Source of the DNA: an uncultured Eubacteriales bacterium
GTDB taxonomy: Bacteria > Bacillota > Clostridia > Oscillospirales > Acutalibacteraceae
Direction: 5' to 3'
DNA: 64,000 nucleotides
NCBI GenBank assembly: GCA_948933715.1
Contig: CAQZPH010000001.1
Coordinates: forward strand, 1-64,000
Shown here: one piece after another, positions 34,166 to 43,772 of the stretch
Numbering within the stretch: position 1 is the first letter of the stretch
Layout: the number at the start of each line of letters is the position of its first letter
The notes under the pieces: generated by a model
The model's database searches: none
The model's input: the letters and a program-made list of their open reading frames with translations, nothing else
What the model was told of the DNA's origin: nothing
Program-made: the position numbers and the translations under genes

Positions 34166-37100
34166 TTACAAAAGCATTTGCTTACCTGTGTAGAATGAAT
34201 ATAAAATTTTTTCTTTTACTAACGTTTCTGTACATTTAATTAAAGCTTTCTCATAGAGCTCTAATTGTTTTAAATATATTTTCCTAAACTCTTCTTCTGA
34301 TTCTATCGCGTTTGTCTTATAGTCAACAATAATAAATTTTCCATCCTCTTTAAAAATACAATCAATGGCTCCCTGCAAAATTACAGACTCATTTTTAAAC
34401 TCAGCCTTAATATCAGAAACAACTTCATTGGCATTAATATTTACAGTAAACCTAAATTCTCTTATCACTTTTTCTGAATTTAATATCCTACTGCACAGAT
34501 TACTTTCTAAAAATCTTTCTATCTTATCTACATCTAAAATATTATATTGTTCTCTTGTGATAAATCCATTTGTCATTAGCCGCTGCATTTCAGAAAAAAG
34601 ATCAGTTTTTGCATTTTTTAAGTTTACAAACTGCATAAATGCGTGCAGTGCTGTACCTTTTTGAGCCGAGCTCATCGTCTCTCCCGATAAAAATGCAGGT
34701 CTACTTGCAAAATCAAATTTATTGGATTTATCACTTGATATTAAATCCGATACCGTAACTTTAGTGGGTATTCTTGATAGTTCTGTGTATTTATAAGTAT
34801 AATTTATTCTATTATTAATTTTCTTAAGCAGTTCCTCATCTATTACTTCTTTATAAAAATTTTTAGTTTCCTCTTCATCTTCTAAGTCAAGTTCTGGTTT
34901 TATAATTTCAATGGACCACTTATCATCGTCGTCTAACATTATTCCGGGCAAAGCACACGATATGTCTCTAAGATATTTTCCATCAGGATGCCTTAAAGCA
35001 CACAATAAAATCCAATCTGAAAAACTCAAGGAACTTTTTACTACATAGGGAGATATTGATGATTTCTCAGTAATTTGGCTTGCTAGTTTGCTAATCGCCG
35101 ACCGGGGATTTTTAAGTGATGTTACCATAATGAGGTGTTCTTTTGCTCTTGTCATGGCAACATAAAGTACCCTTAGTTCTTCTGACATTGTACTTTTTTC
35201 TATATCTAATTTTATTGCTTTCCTTTGTATGGTTGTATACTTTCTCATAATGTTCCCGTCAAGCAGCTTAAGACCCGGCCCCAATTCCGGATGCAAAAGT
35301 ATATCTCCCATATCCTTGTTAAACTTTCTTGAACAATTAGCAACAATACACACCGGAAATTCAAGCCCCTTTGACCGATGTATACTCATTATCTTAACCA
35401 CATTGGCACCTTCTGATATCGCATTAGAAGCCACCATGTCTGATTTTTGTTCCTCTAATTTATCTATAAATCTAACAAACCCCGTAAGCCCCCTATACCC
35501 AGCAGCTTCGTAATTTCTTGCATACTCCAATAACAAATGCAAATTATTAAATCTTAAATGTCCTTCTTTCATTGATTGCACAATAGATAAATATCCAGAT
35601 TTATCATATATATATTGAATCAATTTATCCGAAGGCATCGTCGATGCTAATCTTCTATAATCATCCATCTCTGCTAAAAATTTTTTGCACTTAGGGTTTC
35701 CCTTTTCAGCACAACTTTTTAGCGCAAAATATAATGGTACTTTTTCATTGCACACTCTAATATCACTTAAATCATCCGGCGTAAATCCAAATATAGGGCT
35801 AAGCAAAATCGATATAAGCGGTATATCTTGTATAGGATTATCTATTATTCTTAACATTGAAATAATCGTAGCAATTTCCACTGTGCCAAAAAAGCTTCCA
35901 GAAGTATCCGACCATGCAGGAACCCCGCATAGTTCAAGTTCTTTTATAAATTCCGGTGCATGTTTATTAGCACTCCTTAGTAAGATACAAAAATCTCCAT
36001 AAGTCACAGGTCTATAAACCTCTTTATCTTTTATTTTATAACCCGAACCTATCATTTCGCTTATCATCTTTGCTATGTATTTTGCCTCTGAAACGTTCAT
36101 GTTTTCGCTGTTATCATCAGAAAGATCAATTATCTTAACTGACATATCCGGTATATCTCTTTTTTCATATAAAGCTCCCGGAATTAATTTTTCTTCATCT
36201 GTATATTCCATTTCACCCATGGACTTTGACATAAGCTGAGAAAACACAAAATTCGTAGCCCCGAGAACACCTTTTCTACTTCTAAAGTTCTTATCTAATA
36301 TAATTTTAGCTGGATATGTTTCCTTGCTTTCATCAAACTTATTATAACTTTCCTTTCTTCTAAGGAAAATTTCAGGCATAGCTTGCCGAAATCTATATAT
36401 ACTCTGTTTAACGTCTCCTACAATAAATAAATTTCTTTCATCATTGGATATTGCTCTAAATATCATATCCTGTACTTCATTTGTATCTTGATATTCATCC
36501 ACCATAACATGATCAAACTTTGATGATAAATTTTGTGCCAATTCTGTTTTTTCAAACCCGGTATCTGTTGGCCTTACCAACAACTTAAGGGTTAAATGCT
36601 CAAGATCGCCAAAATCCACAATGCCTTTTTCCCTTTTTAAAACATCAAGTTCTCCCCAAAAAGCCTTAACAAGAGAAAACATTTCATTAATGACCGGTTT
36701 AAGTTTTTTTATATCATCAAGGCATTGTTCTTCATCGGGATAAAAAATTTGAGTTAACTTTTTTATTATATCTTTAACTTCCTGTCGATTCTGAGTAACT
36801 TTTAATTTTATCGGGTCATCAACATAACCTGTAAGTCTTTTAAGTGTAGTAAACTGAGACTGTTTTAATTTATTAGATATTTGGTCCCATGTTCCACTCA
36901 CCAGCAAGTTTTTTATTTCACTGAGCATAGCCATATCAAAAGAAAGGTTTTCACCATACGCATTTTTTATTTTCTCATCTTCATCCAGGGTGGCAATAGA
37001 ATTCCTTGTTAATGCTATACACTGTTCGGTAGCCTCCATGGCATAATCCATCAAAGTCTTTGCAAAAATTGTTTCTCTCATATTGGTATTTTCATCATAT

Positions 37101-37699
37101 AATTCTAATTTTTCATCCAGCCACCTATCTGGAAAGGGATGAGATCTAACAAACTCATACAGTGTTAAAACTCCATTAACTAACTTTTTGTCATCCCTAC
37201 TGGAACTAAATGCTTCGATCAAATTATAAAAATTTTTATCTGCGTTTTTATATTTTTCTTCTAAAACATTTTGTATAGCCTCATCTTTTAAGACTATCAT
37301 TTCGTTTTCGTCAGCGATTCTAAAGTCTGGTGATATATCTAATTCATAAAAATTCTCTTTTATAAGTTCGTTACAAAAACTATGTATAGTACTTATATGA
37401 GCTCCTGAAAGCATCAATTGCTGACGCTGCAAATTCTTATTTTCAGGACTACACATTAGCATCTCTGATATTTTAGTACTGATACGTTCTCTCATCTCAG
37501 CTGCAGCTGCTTTTGTAAAGGTTACAACAAGCAATCTATCAGCATCACAAGGGTTATCTTTATCAGTTAAAATTTTTATAACGCGTTCTACTAAAACTGC
37601 TGTTTTTCCTGATCCTGCTGCTGCTGAAACTAGCACTGATCCATTCCTTGCTTTTATAGCATTTAATTGACTTTTAGTCCACATTTTTTCAGCCAACAT
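34166..37699 (-). CDS. addA: ATP-dependent helicase/nuclease subunit A
   Basis: 1177 residues. UvrD-like helicase with Walker A AAAGSGKTAV near residue 30, Walker B DEYQDT near 390, further SF1 motifs (VTMTRAKEHL region near 860), and a RecB-type nuclease at the C-terminus (GAIDCIF ... IIVDYKTN near 1120). Acts with AddB in double-strand break end processing at Chi-like sites. ATG 37699 overlaps the addB stop by 11 bases and has AAGGTGATT upstream, so the subunits are translationally coupled. Confidence 0.97.
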   Translation of the reverse strand: MLAEKMWTKSQLNAIKARNGSVLVSAAAGSGKTAVLVERVIKILTDKDNPCDADRLLVVTFTKAAAAEMRERISTKISEMLMCSPENKNLQRQQLMLSGAHISTIHSFCNELIKENFYELDISPDFRIADENEMIVLKDEAIQNVLEEKYKNADKNFYNLIEAFSSSRDDKKLVNGVLTLYEFVRSHPFPDRWLDEKLELYDENTNMRETIFAKTLMDYAMEATEQCIALTRNSIATLDEDEKIKNAYGENLSFDMAMLSEIKNLLVSGTWDQISNKLKQSQFTTLKRLTGYVDDPIKLKVTQNRQEVKDIIKKLTQIFYPDEEQCLDDIKKLKPVINEMFSLVKAFWGELDVLKREKGIVDFGDLEHLTLKLLVRPTDTGFEKTELAQNLSSKFDHVMVDEYQDTNEVQDMIFRAISNDERNLFIVGDVKQSIYRFRQAMPEIFLRRKESYNKFDESKETYPAKIILDKNFRSRKGVLGATNFVFSQLMSKSMGEMEYTDEEKLIPGALYEKRDIPDMSVKIIDLSDDNSENMNVSEAKYIAKMISEMIGSGYKIKDKEVYRPVTYGDFCILLRSANKHAPEFIKELELCGVPAWSDTSGSFFGTVEIATIISMLRIIDNPIQDIPLISILLSPIFGFTPDDLSDIRVCNEKVPLYFALKSCAEKGNPKCKKFLAEMDDYRRLASTMPSDKLIQYIYDKSGYLSIVQSMKEGHLRFNNLHLLLEYARNYEAAGYRGLTGFVRFIDKLEEQKSDMVASNAISEGANVVKIMSIHRSKGLEFPVCIVANCSRKFNKDMGDILLHPELGPGLKLLDGNIMRKYTTIQRKAIKLDIEKSTMSEELRVLYVAMTRAKEHLIMVTSLKNPRSAISKLASQITEKSSISPYVVKSSLSFSDWILLCALRHPDGKYLRDISCALPGIMLDDDDKWSIEIIKPELDLEDEEETKNFYKEVIDEELLKKINNRINYTYKYTELSRIPTKVTVSDLISSDKSNKFDFASRPAFLSGETMSSAQKGTALHAFMQFVNLKNAKTDLFSEMQRLMTNGFITREQYNILDVDKIERFLESNLCSRILNSEKVIREFRFTVNINANEVVSDIKAEFKNESVILQGAIDCIFKEDGKFIIVDYKTNAIESEEEFRKIYLKQLELYEKALIKCTETLVKEKILYSFYTGKQMLL

Positions 37700-40600
37700 A
37701 ATCACCTTCATTCTGCTTTTCTATTTCCTTAAAAAATTCTTCTTTATTAAGTTTTTTTATCTCTCGGACATTCTCATTCATCGAAGACATACACACTGCT
37801 TTATACCCACAGAATTCACAGGCATCATATTCGCCTTTAGCAGGCTCAGCTGATATTTTTCCAGAGCGAAGCTCCATCGCCATAGAAATAATCATCTTGT
37901 CTATATGATCCATTATTGCTCCCATCTGAGCAACACTGGCAAGAAAATCTTTACTTTTAGGTTGCCCGTCCTTCATAGTAACAGGAATAAAAATTCCATT
38001 TGCATCTTTCTCCATTCCGTAAATAACCTGAGGATCATCTAATATTAATCCGTTCATTCTAAGCTTTTTCATTTTTTCTTTTTCTATTTTTTTTATATCT
38101 TCATCCCGGTCTGCGTTGACTGTTGTCGAGACGGAAGGAAAATATAAAATACCTGCAGGCACGGTTTGTCCATATTTAGAAGAAGCATTTTTACATATGG
38201 CATGCAAATATATAAGCATCTGTAAATTAAGCCCATACAAAACATCCGATAATTTAAATTCTTTAGTTCCAGTTTTATAATCAACCACCCTAACAAAGCT
38301 TTTTCCATCTTTCTTCATCACATCTACTCTATCTATTTTACCTTCTACCATAACATGTGAACCGTCCGGAAGGTTAAGCTTTAAAGGTTTTATCGTGCTA
38401 TTGTCTGAGATACAAAGCTCAAAGTCTGTAGGTAAAAACTCACTTTGAGATAATTCATTTGCCATGTGTATAACTAGTGGTAAAGCAGTTTTAACCACTC
38501 TATTAAATAAATATTTAAAACGTTCTGTTTTATCTGTCCACCCACCAAGATTTAATTCTATGTAAGAATTTAAAATAACTTTTATTTCGGTTAAAAGTTC
38601 ACTTCTTGAAAATTTTAACAACTGTGAGGCGTCGTATTTTTTAAATATTTTTTCAAAAATAAAATGCATAAGGCTGCCATACTCTAAAGCATCAAAATTT
38701 GCTTTTTTTCGTTCTTTAGCAAAAAGCCCATACTTACAAAAATACGCAAATTTACAAAGATAATATTTTTCAATTTGCGATGCTGAGACTTTCATATTTT
38801 CGCCAAACAAAGTTTTTGTTTTATTGGTATCTTTAAGTTCAAACGGCAAATTTAAAGAGGCTCTTTTTATCGCATCTAACCTTTCTTTATACTCATCATT
38901 ATCATAAAAATATTTTTTTAAAGTCTGAGAGAATCTTGAATTATCATTCCAATGTTTTGCACAAACCTCAAAGGCAGGTTTTGTCTCCCAGATCTCATCG
39001 TCAATGCATTCTAAATACCCATCTAAACAATTTACATTTGGCAAGATAAATTTAGTTTCTCTAACTATCGCTGAAGGTGATTTAGCTCCGCCTAAGGTAG
39101 TTGCGCACGGCCAACTGATATACAGTTTGTCAGACGGTATAGTCATAGTTTTATAAGCTAAAAATCGTTCATTAATTGAGAGACTTTCAACTGAATCATA
39201 AAGAGAAATTCCCATAGAAATAAGCTTTTTTCTCTGTTCATCACTGAATATTCCTGCCGGTGCTGGTATTCTGGGGAATTCTCCTTCGACTGCACCTATT
39301 AAAAATAATACCTTTATATTCTGTGCACATATTCTGTCTATCGATCCAAATGTAACCTCATCAACACCTTTTGGTATAAAGGCTATGTCATTTGAATTTA
39401 TTACTAACTTTAAAAGCCCTGCATATTTTTTGGGGGATATATACTTACCTTTTAAAATAATCACCATTCTATCAAAAATATCAACTAGTAAATCCCAAAG
39501 TCTCACCTGTTCGTCTGCTAAACTTTGTTGATTAGAGTCACTTAATTCACGATAAAATTCCTTTAAATTTTGAATCACATCTATTTCAATTAAAAACTCA
39601 TATAGTGATCTTGTTATATTGTCTCCTGTTGTATCTTTTATCTTATTTTTTAAATTTACAAGTGGACCAATTACTTTTTCCCTTAGCTCATTAATTTTTC
39701 CAAGCTTGTCTTTTGATTCATCTTTTATATCTTTATACCCATCAGGATTAGCTGTGAATTCATTTAACCATCTTTCACCATTTATTCCCCAAAACAACAC
39801 GTAGTTTTCAAGCAGTGAAATATCATCCACATCAAAGCTAGTCATTCCTGTTTTTAAATACCTAAATATACTGTCAGAAGAATAATTATTGTTTATTATT
39901 TCTAAAGCTGATAGTACAAGATGCATCAGTGGTTTAGCATCAATATCTTCCCGTCTATCCATAAAATAAGGTATACTATACTTTTCAAAAGAAATATCTA
40001 CTATACCCTTATATATTTCATCATTTCTTGTTACTACTGCAAAATCTCCATACTTATACCCTTTTTCATATACCAATCTTTTTATTGTTCTTGAAACAAA
40101 GTCTGCTTCATCATACTGAGTATTTGCACTGTATATTAAAACATCATCTATAGGCTCAACTAATTTTTCTTTTTTCACCCTAAAAACTTGGGCTTCTAGT
40201 TTTTTTAGACCATCACTTTTAAATCTTTTAGATTCATTAAAATATATCGGAACCTTTATTTCTACACTATTCTTTTTTGCAATGTTAAGAATTCTAGTTG
40301 CTGTGCGGTTAATCGGTGCAAATAAGTCAAATTTATCTTCTGAAAAAGATTCCTTATCAGTACACAAAGTCAAATAGCACTTATTGCATTGCCTTAATAT
40401 TAGTTCAATTACCGATAGCTGCTGCATAGTAAACCCATCAAATCCATCTATTATAACAGTATACCCTTTTAAAAAATCGTGGGATAATAATGCCTCAGCC
40501 AACCGTGTTAAATCATCTAACGGATCAATGTATGTATTATGTAACAACGCTTCATAAGATTCAAGTATCAGTGTTGTTTCTTTTATCTTTCCTTTTAAAA

Positions 40601-41042
40601 TAGGATCATTTATTCTTCCTAAAATACTAATAAGAGTATCGTTTGTTACGCTGCACATTTTAAATTCAGATAATGCTGATACCATCATATCTACAAATTC
40701 AATTTTGTCTGCCTGTCCTGAAAAAACTTGAAGATTATCTGCCACTTCATCAATAGCTAAACTCATTAATAAATTTCTATCTCCTTTATTAATACGTTTA
40801 GCTGCAACTCCACCTATTTGCCTTGAAACTAAATCAACAAGCCTTGTAAAGCTCATCACCTCAATTTTTAGTGCATCCTTTGGCCCTAGTAAATCAAGCA
40901 TTGTTTTTTCTGTTTCAAAAGAACTTTGCTCCGGAACAATAATCATTAATTTCTCAATGTTACCCTTTATCTCCTCTAAAATAATTTCTCTTGTTTTAGA
41001 GGTCTTTCCAAATCCAGCGCGACCAAATATAAATTGAAGCAT
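37689..41042 (-). CDS. addB: ATP-dependent helicase/nuclease subunit B
   Basis: 1117 residues from ATG 41042 (GAGGAG upstream; an in-frame upstream TTG overlaps that site). Walker A GRAGFGKTSK lies at the very N-terminus. The C-terminal nuclease motif is GKIDRVDV ... RVVDYKTG near 930-960. Four cysteines for the AddB iron-sulfur cluster are visible: CKFAYFC near 780 and CEFCGYKAVC near 1090. Partner of the overlapping addA. It has its own extended -10 promoter after a terminator. Confidence 0.96.
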   Translation of the reverse strand: MLQFIFGRAGFGKTSKTREIILEEIKGNIEKLMIIVPEQSSFETEKTMLDLLGPKDALKIEVMSFTRLVDLVSRQIGGVAAKRINKGDRNLLMSLAIDEVADNLQVFSGQADKIEFVDMMVSALSEFKMCSVTNDTLISILGRINDPILKGKIKETTLILESYEALLHNTYIDPLDDLTRLAEALLSHDFLKGYTVIIDGFDGFTMQQLSVIELILRQCNKCYLTLCTDKESFSEDKFDLFAPINRTATRILNIAKKNSVEIKVPIYFNESKRFKSDGLKKLEAQVFRVKKEKLVEPIDDVLIYSANTQYDEADFVSRTIKRLVYEKGYKYGDFAVVTRNDEIYKGIVDISFEKYSIPYFMDRREDIDAKPLMHLVLSALEIINNNYSSDSIFRYLKTGMTSFDVDDISLLENYVLFWGINGERWLNEFTANPDGYKDIKDESKDKLGKINELREKVIGPLVNLKNKIKDTTGDNITRSLYEFLIEIDVIQNLKEFYRELSDSNQQSLADEQVRLWDLLVDIFDRMVIILKGKYISPKKYAGLLKLVINSNDIAFIPKGVDEVTFGSIDRICAQNIKVLFLIGAVEGEFPRIPAPAGIFSDEQRKKLISMGISLYDSVESLSINERFLAYKTMTIPSDKLYISWPCATTLGGAKSPSAIVRETKFILPNVNCLDGYLECIDDEIWETKPAFEVCAKHWNDNSRFSQTLKKYFYDNDEYKERLDAIKRASLNLPFELKDTNKTKTLFGENMKVSASQIEKYYLCKFAYFCKYGLFAKERKKANFDALEYGSLMHFIFEKIFKKYDASQLLKFSRSELLTEIKVILNSYIELNLGGWTDKTERFKYLFNRVVKTALPLVIHMANELSQSEFLPTDFELCISDNSTIKPLKLNLPDGSHVMVEGKIDRVDVMKKDGKSFVRVVDYKTGTKEFKLSDVLYGLNLQMLIYLHAICKNASSKYGQTVPAGILYFPSVSTTVNADRDEDIKKIEKEKMKKLRMNGLILDDPQVIYGMEKDANGIFIPVTMKDGQPKSKDFLASVAQMGAIMDHIDKMIISMAMELRSGKISAEPAKGEYDACEFCGYKAVCMSSMNENVREIKKLNKEEFFKEIEKQNEGDYVG

Positions 41043-41073
41043 ATAATTTCTCCTCAAAATTATTTATATGCAT

Positions 41074-41082
41074 ATTATACCA
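41074..41082 (-). promoter_or_regulatory. Extended -10 promoter of addBA
   Basis: Minus-strand TGGTATAAT (41082-41074), 32 bases before the addB start, directly behind the upstream terminator. The -35 region is T-rich without a consensus. Confidence 0.5.
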
Positions 41083-41095
41083 TAAAAATAAAAAA

Positions 41096-41118
41096 AGATG
41101 ACCAAAAACAGGTCATCT
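41096..41118 (-). terminator. Terminator after the metK-linked small gene
   Basis: AGATGACC (41096-41103) pairs with GGTCATCT (41111-41118), flanked by A-runs and T-runs on both sides, so it can act in either direction. It lies 5 bases after the 41123 stop and insulates addBA. Confidence 0.8.
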
Positions 41119-41122
41119 CTTT

Positions 41123-41473
41123 TTATATAGTAGATTGTTCCATTGCTTTTACAAAATCTTCAAGTGAATAAATCTCAACAAGTTCATATTCTTCACATAT
41201 TATTTCACATATTCGACTTGTTTCTTCATCCATTCCCAAATCAAGACATACTATCTTTTGGTTGCCCATACTACTGAGCCATTTTGCATTGGATATAGCA
41301 TTTCTCAATATCATTTCGATTTCTTCATTGTGGCCACAAATCGGTATAAGGAGAATGGTATTGTTATTGATATCGTTCTTATTAAAAGGTAAAAGAGATA
41401 CCACCCTAAAAACTTCTACCAATCCTACAACTGCAAGACACAGTACAAAAATGCTAAGAACAACCTCCAACAT
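41123..41473 (-). CDS. Small single-span membrane protein of unknown function
   Basis: 116 residues; not recognised. The N-terminus has one transmembrane helix (LEVVLSIFVLCLAVVGLVEV). The rest is a soluble alpha/beta-like domain (TILLIPICGHNEEIE, KIVCLDLGMDEE, YELVEIYSLEDF). The start is ATG 41473, with AGAGGTGAT upstream; a GTG three codons earlier has no room for a site. It lies 67 bases after metK and before a terminator, so it is probably read from the SAM-riboswitch promoter. Confidence 0.65.
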   Translation of the reverse strand: MLEVVLSIFVLCLAVVGLVEVFRVVSLLPFNKNDINNNTILLIPICGHNEEIEMILRNAISNAKWLSSMGNQKIVCLDLGMDEETSRICEIICEEYELVEIYSLEDFVKAMEQSTI

Positions 41474-41540
41474 GTATATCACCTCTTTACACTAGAATAT
41501 GTAAAAAGTGACAAGTTGGTTAACCGGTACAAGTTTATGT

Positions 41541-42728
41541 TTACATTAAAGCACTTTTTAATTCCTCAACCTTATCTACTTTCTCCCATGATACGCTAAG
41601 GTCCTCACGGCCCATATGCCCATATGCAGACAGTTTTCTATATATTGGCTTTCTAAGGCCCAAACTCTCTATTATTGCTGCCGGCCTTAAATCAAATATC
41701 TTTTCTACTGCTTGTGAAATTTTTTCATCTGATACATTAGATGTTCCAAAAGTATCCACCATAACAGATACAGGGTTTGCAACCCCAATAGCATAAGCTA
41801 TCTGGACTTCACATTTTCTAGCAATCCCCGCAGCAACAATGTTTTTAGCTATATAACGAGCTGCATAAGCTGCAGATCTATCTACTTTAGTAGGATCTTT
41901 TCCAGAAAAGGCTCCCCCACCATGGCGAGAGTATCCACCATATGTATCTACTATTATTTTTCTTCCTGTAAGTCCGCTATCTCCTACTGGTCCACCGATA
42001 ACAAATCTGCCCGTTGGATTAATATAAAACTTGGTGTTCTCATCTATCAAGTTATCCGGTATAACGGGTAAAATAACTGTATTTTTAATATCGTTCCTGA
42101 TTTGTTCAAGCTCAACGTTTTCACTATGTTGTGTCGACACAACTACCGTATCAACTCTAATGGGCTTGTCACCATCATATTCTACTGTCACTTGAGTTTT
42201 TCCATCCGGCCGAAGGTATGAAAGAATCCCATCCTTTCTAACCATTGTTAACTTTTTAGCCAACTTATGAGCAAGTGAAATGGGCAGTGGCATAAGCTCT
42301 GAAGTTTCATCACAGGCGTATCCAAACATTAATCCTTGGTCACCTGCACCAATTTGATTATTTTTATCTTCTACTTTATTTTCTTCTTTCATCTCAAGGG
42401 CTTTGTTTACACCCATTGCAATATCGGGCGACTGCGCGTCGATTGACGTAATCACTGCGCATGTATTACCATTAAACCCTGCTGACGGATTATCATATCC
42501 TATTGAAGTTATGACGTTTCTTGCTACCGAAGCAATATCCACATAACAACTCGTTGAAATCTCACCCATAACATGAACCATACCCGTTGTAGCTGTAACT
42601 TCGCAAGCTACATGCGCATTTTTATCTTTTGATAATATCTCATCTAAAACAGCATCTGAGATCTGATCACAAATCTTATCAGGATGCCCTTCTGTTACTG
42701 ATTCGGAAGTAAAGAAATGTTTTGACAT
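41541..42728 (-). CDS. metK: S-adenosylmethionine synthetase
   Basis: Makes SAM from methionine and ATP. 395 residues from ATG 42728 ([18 protein letters not shown]); GGAGG stands 8 bases upstream and the upstream in-frame ATG is inside the leader. Signatures [12 protein letters not shown] near 118 and [16 protein letters not shown] near 260 are intact. Controlled by the SAM-I riboswitch in its leader, the expected feedback arrangement. Confidence 0.98.
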   Translation of the reverse strand: MSKHFFTSESVTEGHPDKICDQISDAVLDEILSKDKNAHVACEVTATTGMVHVMGEISTSCYVDIASVARNVITSIGYDNPSAGFNGNTCAVITSIDAQSPDIAMGVNKALEMKEENKVEDKNNQIGAGDQGLMFGYACDETSELMPLPISLAHKLAKKLTMVRKDGILSYLRPDGKTQVTVEYDGDKPIRVDTVVVSTQHSENVELEQIRNDIKNTVILPVIPDNLIDENTKFYINPTGRFVIGGPVGDSGLTGRKIIVDTYGGYSRHGGGAFSGKDPTKVDRSAAYAARYIAKNIVAAGIARKCEVQIAYAIGVANPVSVMVDTFGTSNVSDEKISQAVEKIFDLRPAAIIESLGLRKPIYRKLSAYGHMGREDLSVSWEKVDKVEELKSALM

Positions 42729-42786
42729 TAAAAATATCCTCCTAAAAATTCTCACATTTAAAATGATCTTTTATAAACACCAATTA

Positions 42787-42916
42787 AAAAAAGCCCGATA
42801 AAAACCGGACTATAAAAATCTCATCTTTCGGTTTTTACCGCAGGATTTAGCACCTTACAAAATGTAGGTTGCCGGACTTCACAGGGCCTGTTCCCTCCAT
42901 CACTCTTGATAAGCAG
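42787..42916 (-). promoter_or_regulatory. SAM-I (S-box) riboswitch with terminator, metK leader
   Basis: On the minus strand the S-box core is clear: CTTATCAAGAGTGATGGAGG at the 5' end (42914 downwards), GGCCCTGTGAAGTCCGGCAA in the middle, and the closing GATGAGA (42825-42819) that pairs with the 5' CTTATC as P1. A terminator follows: AGTCCG with CGGGCT (42811-42792) and seven T. The segment CGGTAAAAACCG near 42840 is complementary at 11 of 12 positions to CGGTTTTTATCG of the terminator, giving the antiterminator. SAM binding should stabilise P1 and stop metK transcription. Confidence 0.95.
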
Positions 42917-42957
42917 TATATTAAGTTATTAATACAGCATATAAAAATTTATATTAT

Positions 42958-42986
42958 ATTGTATCATATTCCTACACATTTGTAAA
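42958..42986 (-). promoter_or_regulatory. SigA-type promoter of metK
   Basis: Minus-strand TTTACA (42986-42981), 17 bases, TACAAT (42963-42958); transcription would start about 35 bases before the S-box. Confidence 0.65.
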
Positions 42987-43004
42987 GTTAATTTACACCA
43001 AGTT

Positions 43005-43610
43005 TTAATTTACTTTTGATATTTTATTAAGAACAGCTGTTAACTTTTTATAAAGTAAAAGTGAAATAGTGCATACACTTATCCCCTTTAGTAAATTAAA
43101 AGGGCAAACTGCAAACAAAACAAATGTAAACCTATCTATTATAAATGGATTTAAAGAATTGCCTATTGCAATTAAGGAACTTTCTGAAATAGAAAATAAC
43201 TTTTCATAAAGTGGTATTAATAAAAAGTAATTTACTGCAGATGAAACAATAGTCAAACTTAAAATCCCTACAATCATAGAAACTACAGCACCTTTAAAGG
43301 TACGATATTTCTTATAGATTATGGCACTTGGCAAAACGAGTGCTACCCCCATTATAAAATCAGCAAACTGTCCAACTCCTAAACTAGATGAGCCCTTAAT
43401 AAGAATAAATAATAGTATTTTCACAGCTTCGGTAGTCACCCCAGCTAGAGGTCCTAATGAAAACCCGCTTATTAAAACTATTGCCTCACTAACATCTAAC
43501 TTATAAAATCCCGGTGCAAAAAACACTGGTATTTTAAAAAGCATCACTACAGTTGCCATTGCAGAAAATATAGATATGTGAAGTAATCTTATTAACCTTG
43601 CTGTTTTCAA
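43005..43610 (-). CDS. ribU: ECF transporter S component, RibU-like (riboflavin)
   Basis: 201 residues with about six transmembrane segments. The pattern YKLDVSEAIVLISGFSLGPLAG followed by VKILLF matches the RibU family (L-K-x-D-x-S-x-x-P...GPLAG). RibU binds riboflavin and works with the shared EcfAA'T energising module, which is not in the window. TTG start at 43610, supported by GGGGAG upstream. No FMN riboswitch is visible in the short divergent region, so the substrate call is from protein pattern only. Confidence 0.75.
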   Translation of the reverse strand: MKTARLIRLLHISIFSAMATVVMLFKIPVFFAPGFYKLDVSEAIVLISGFSLGPLAGVTTEAVKILLFILIKGSSSLGVGQFADFIMGVALVLPSAIIYKKYRTFKGAVVSMIVGILSLTIVSSAVNYFLLIPLYEKLFSISESSLIAIGNSLNPFIIDRFTFVLFAVCPFNLLKGISVCTISLLLYKKLTAVLNKISKVN

Positions 43611-43691
43611 AAAAACACTCCCCTAAATTTTTATAATGATTTTATCATAACTTTAAACCCCTAGTCTGTCAACTAATCCACTATTTATCGC

Positions 43692-43720
43692 TTGAAAATA
43701 ATTGGTATTTATTGTATAAT
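43692..43720 (+). promoter_or_regulatory. SigA-type promoter of comM
   Basis: TTGAAA (43692-43697), 17 bases, TATAAT (43715-43720), about 50 bases before the start. Confidence 0.75.
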
Positions 43721-43772
43721 TATATATGTATAACATGGGTTTTATTTGGTTAAAAAATAAGGATGTGAAAAT

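Noticed and set aside
43611..43772. An FMN riboswitch before the RibU-like gene
   Set aside because: The short divergent region has none of the conserved RFN blocks.
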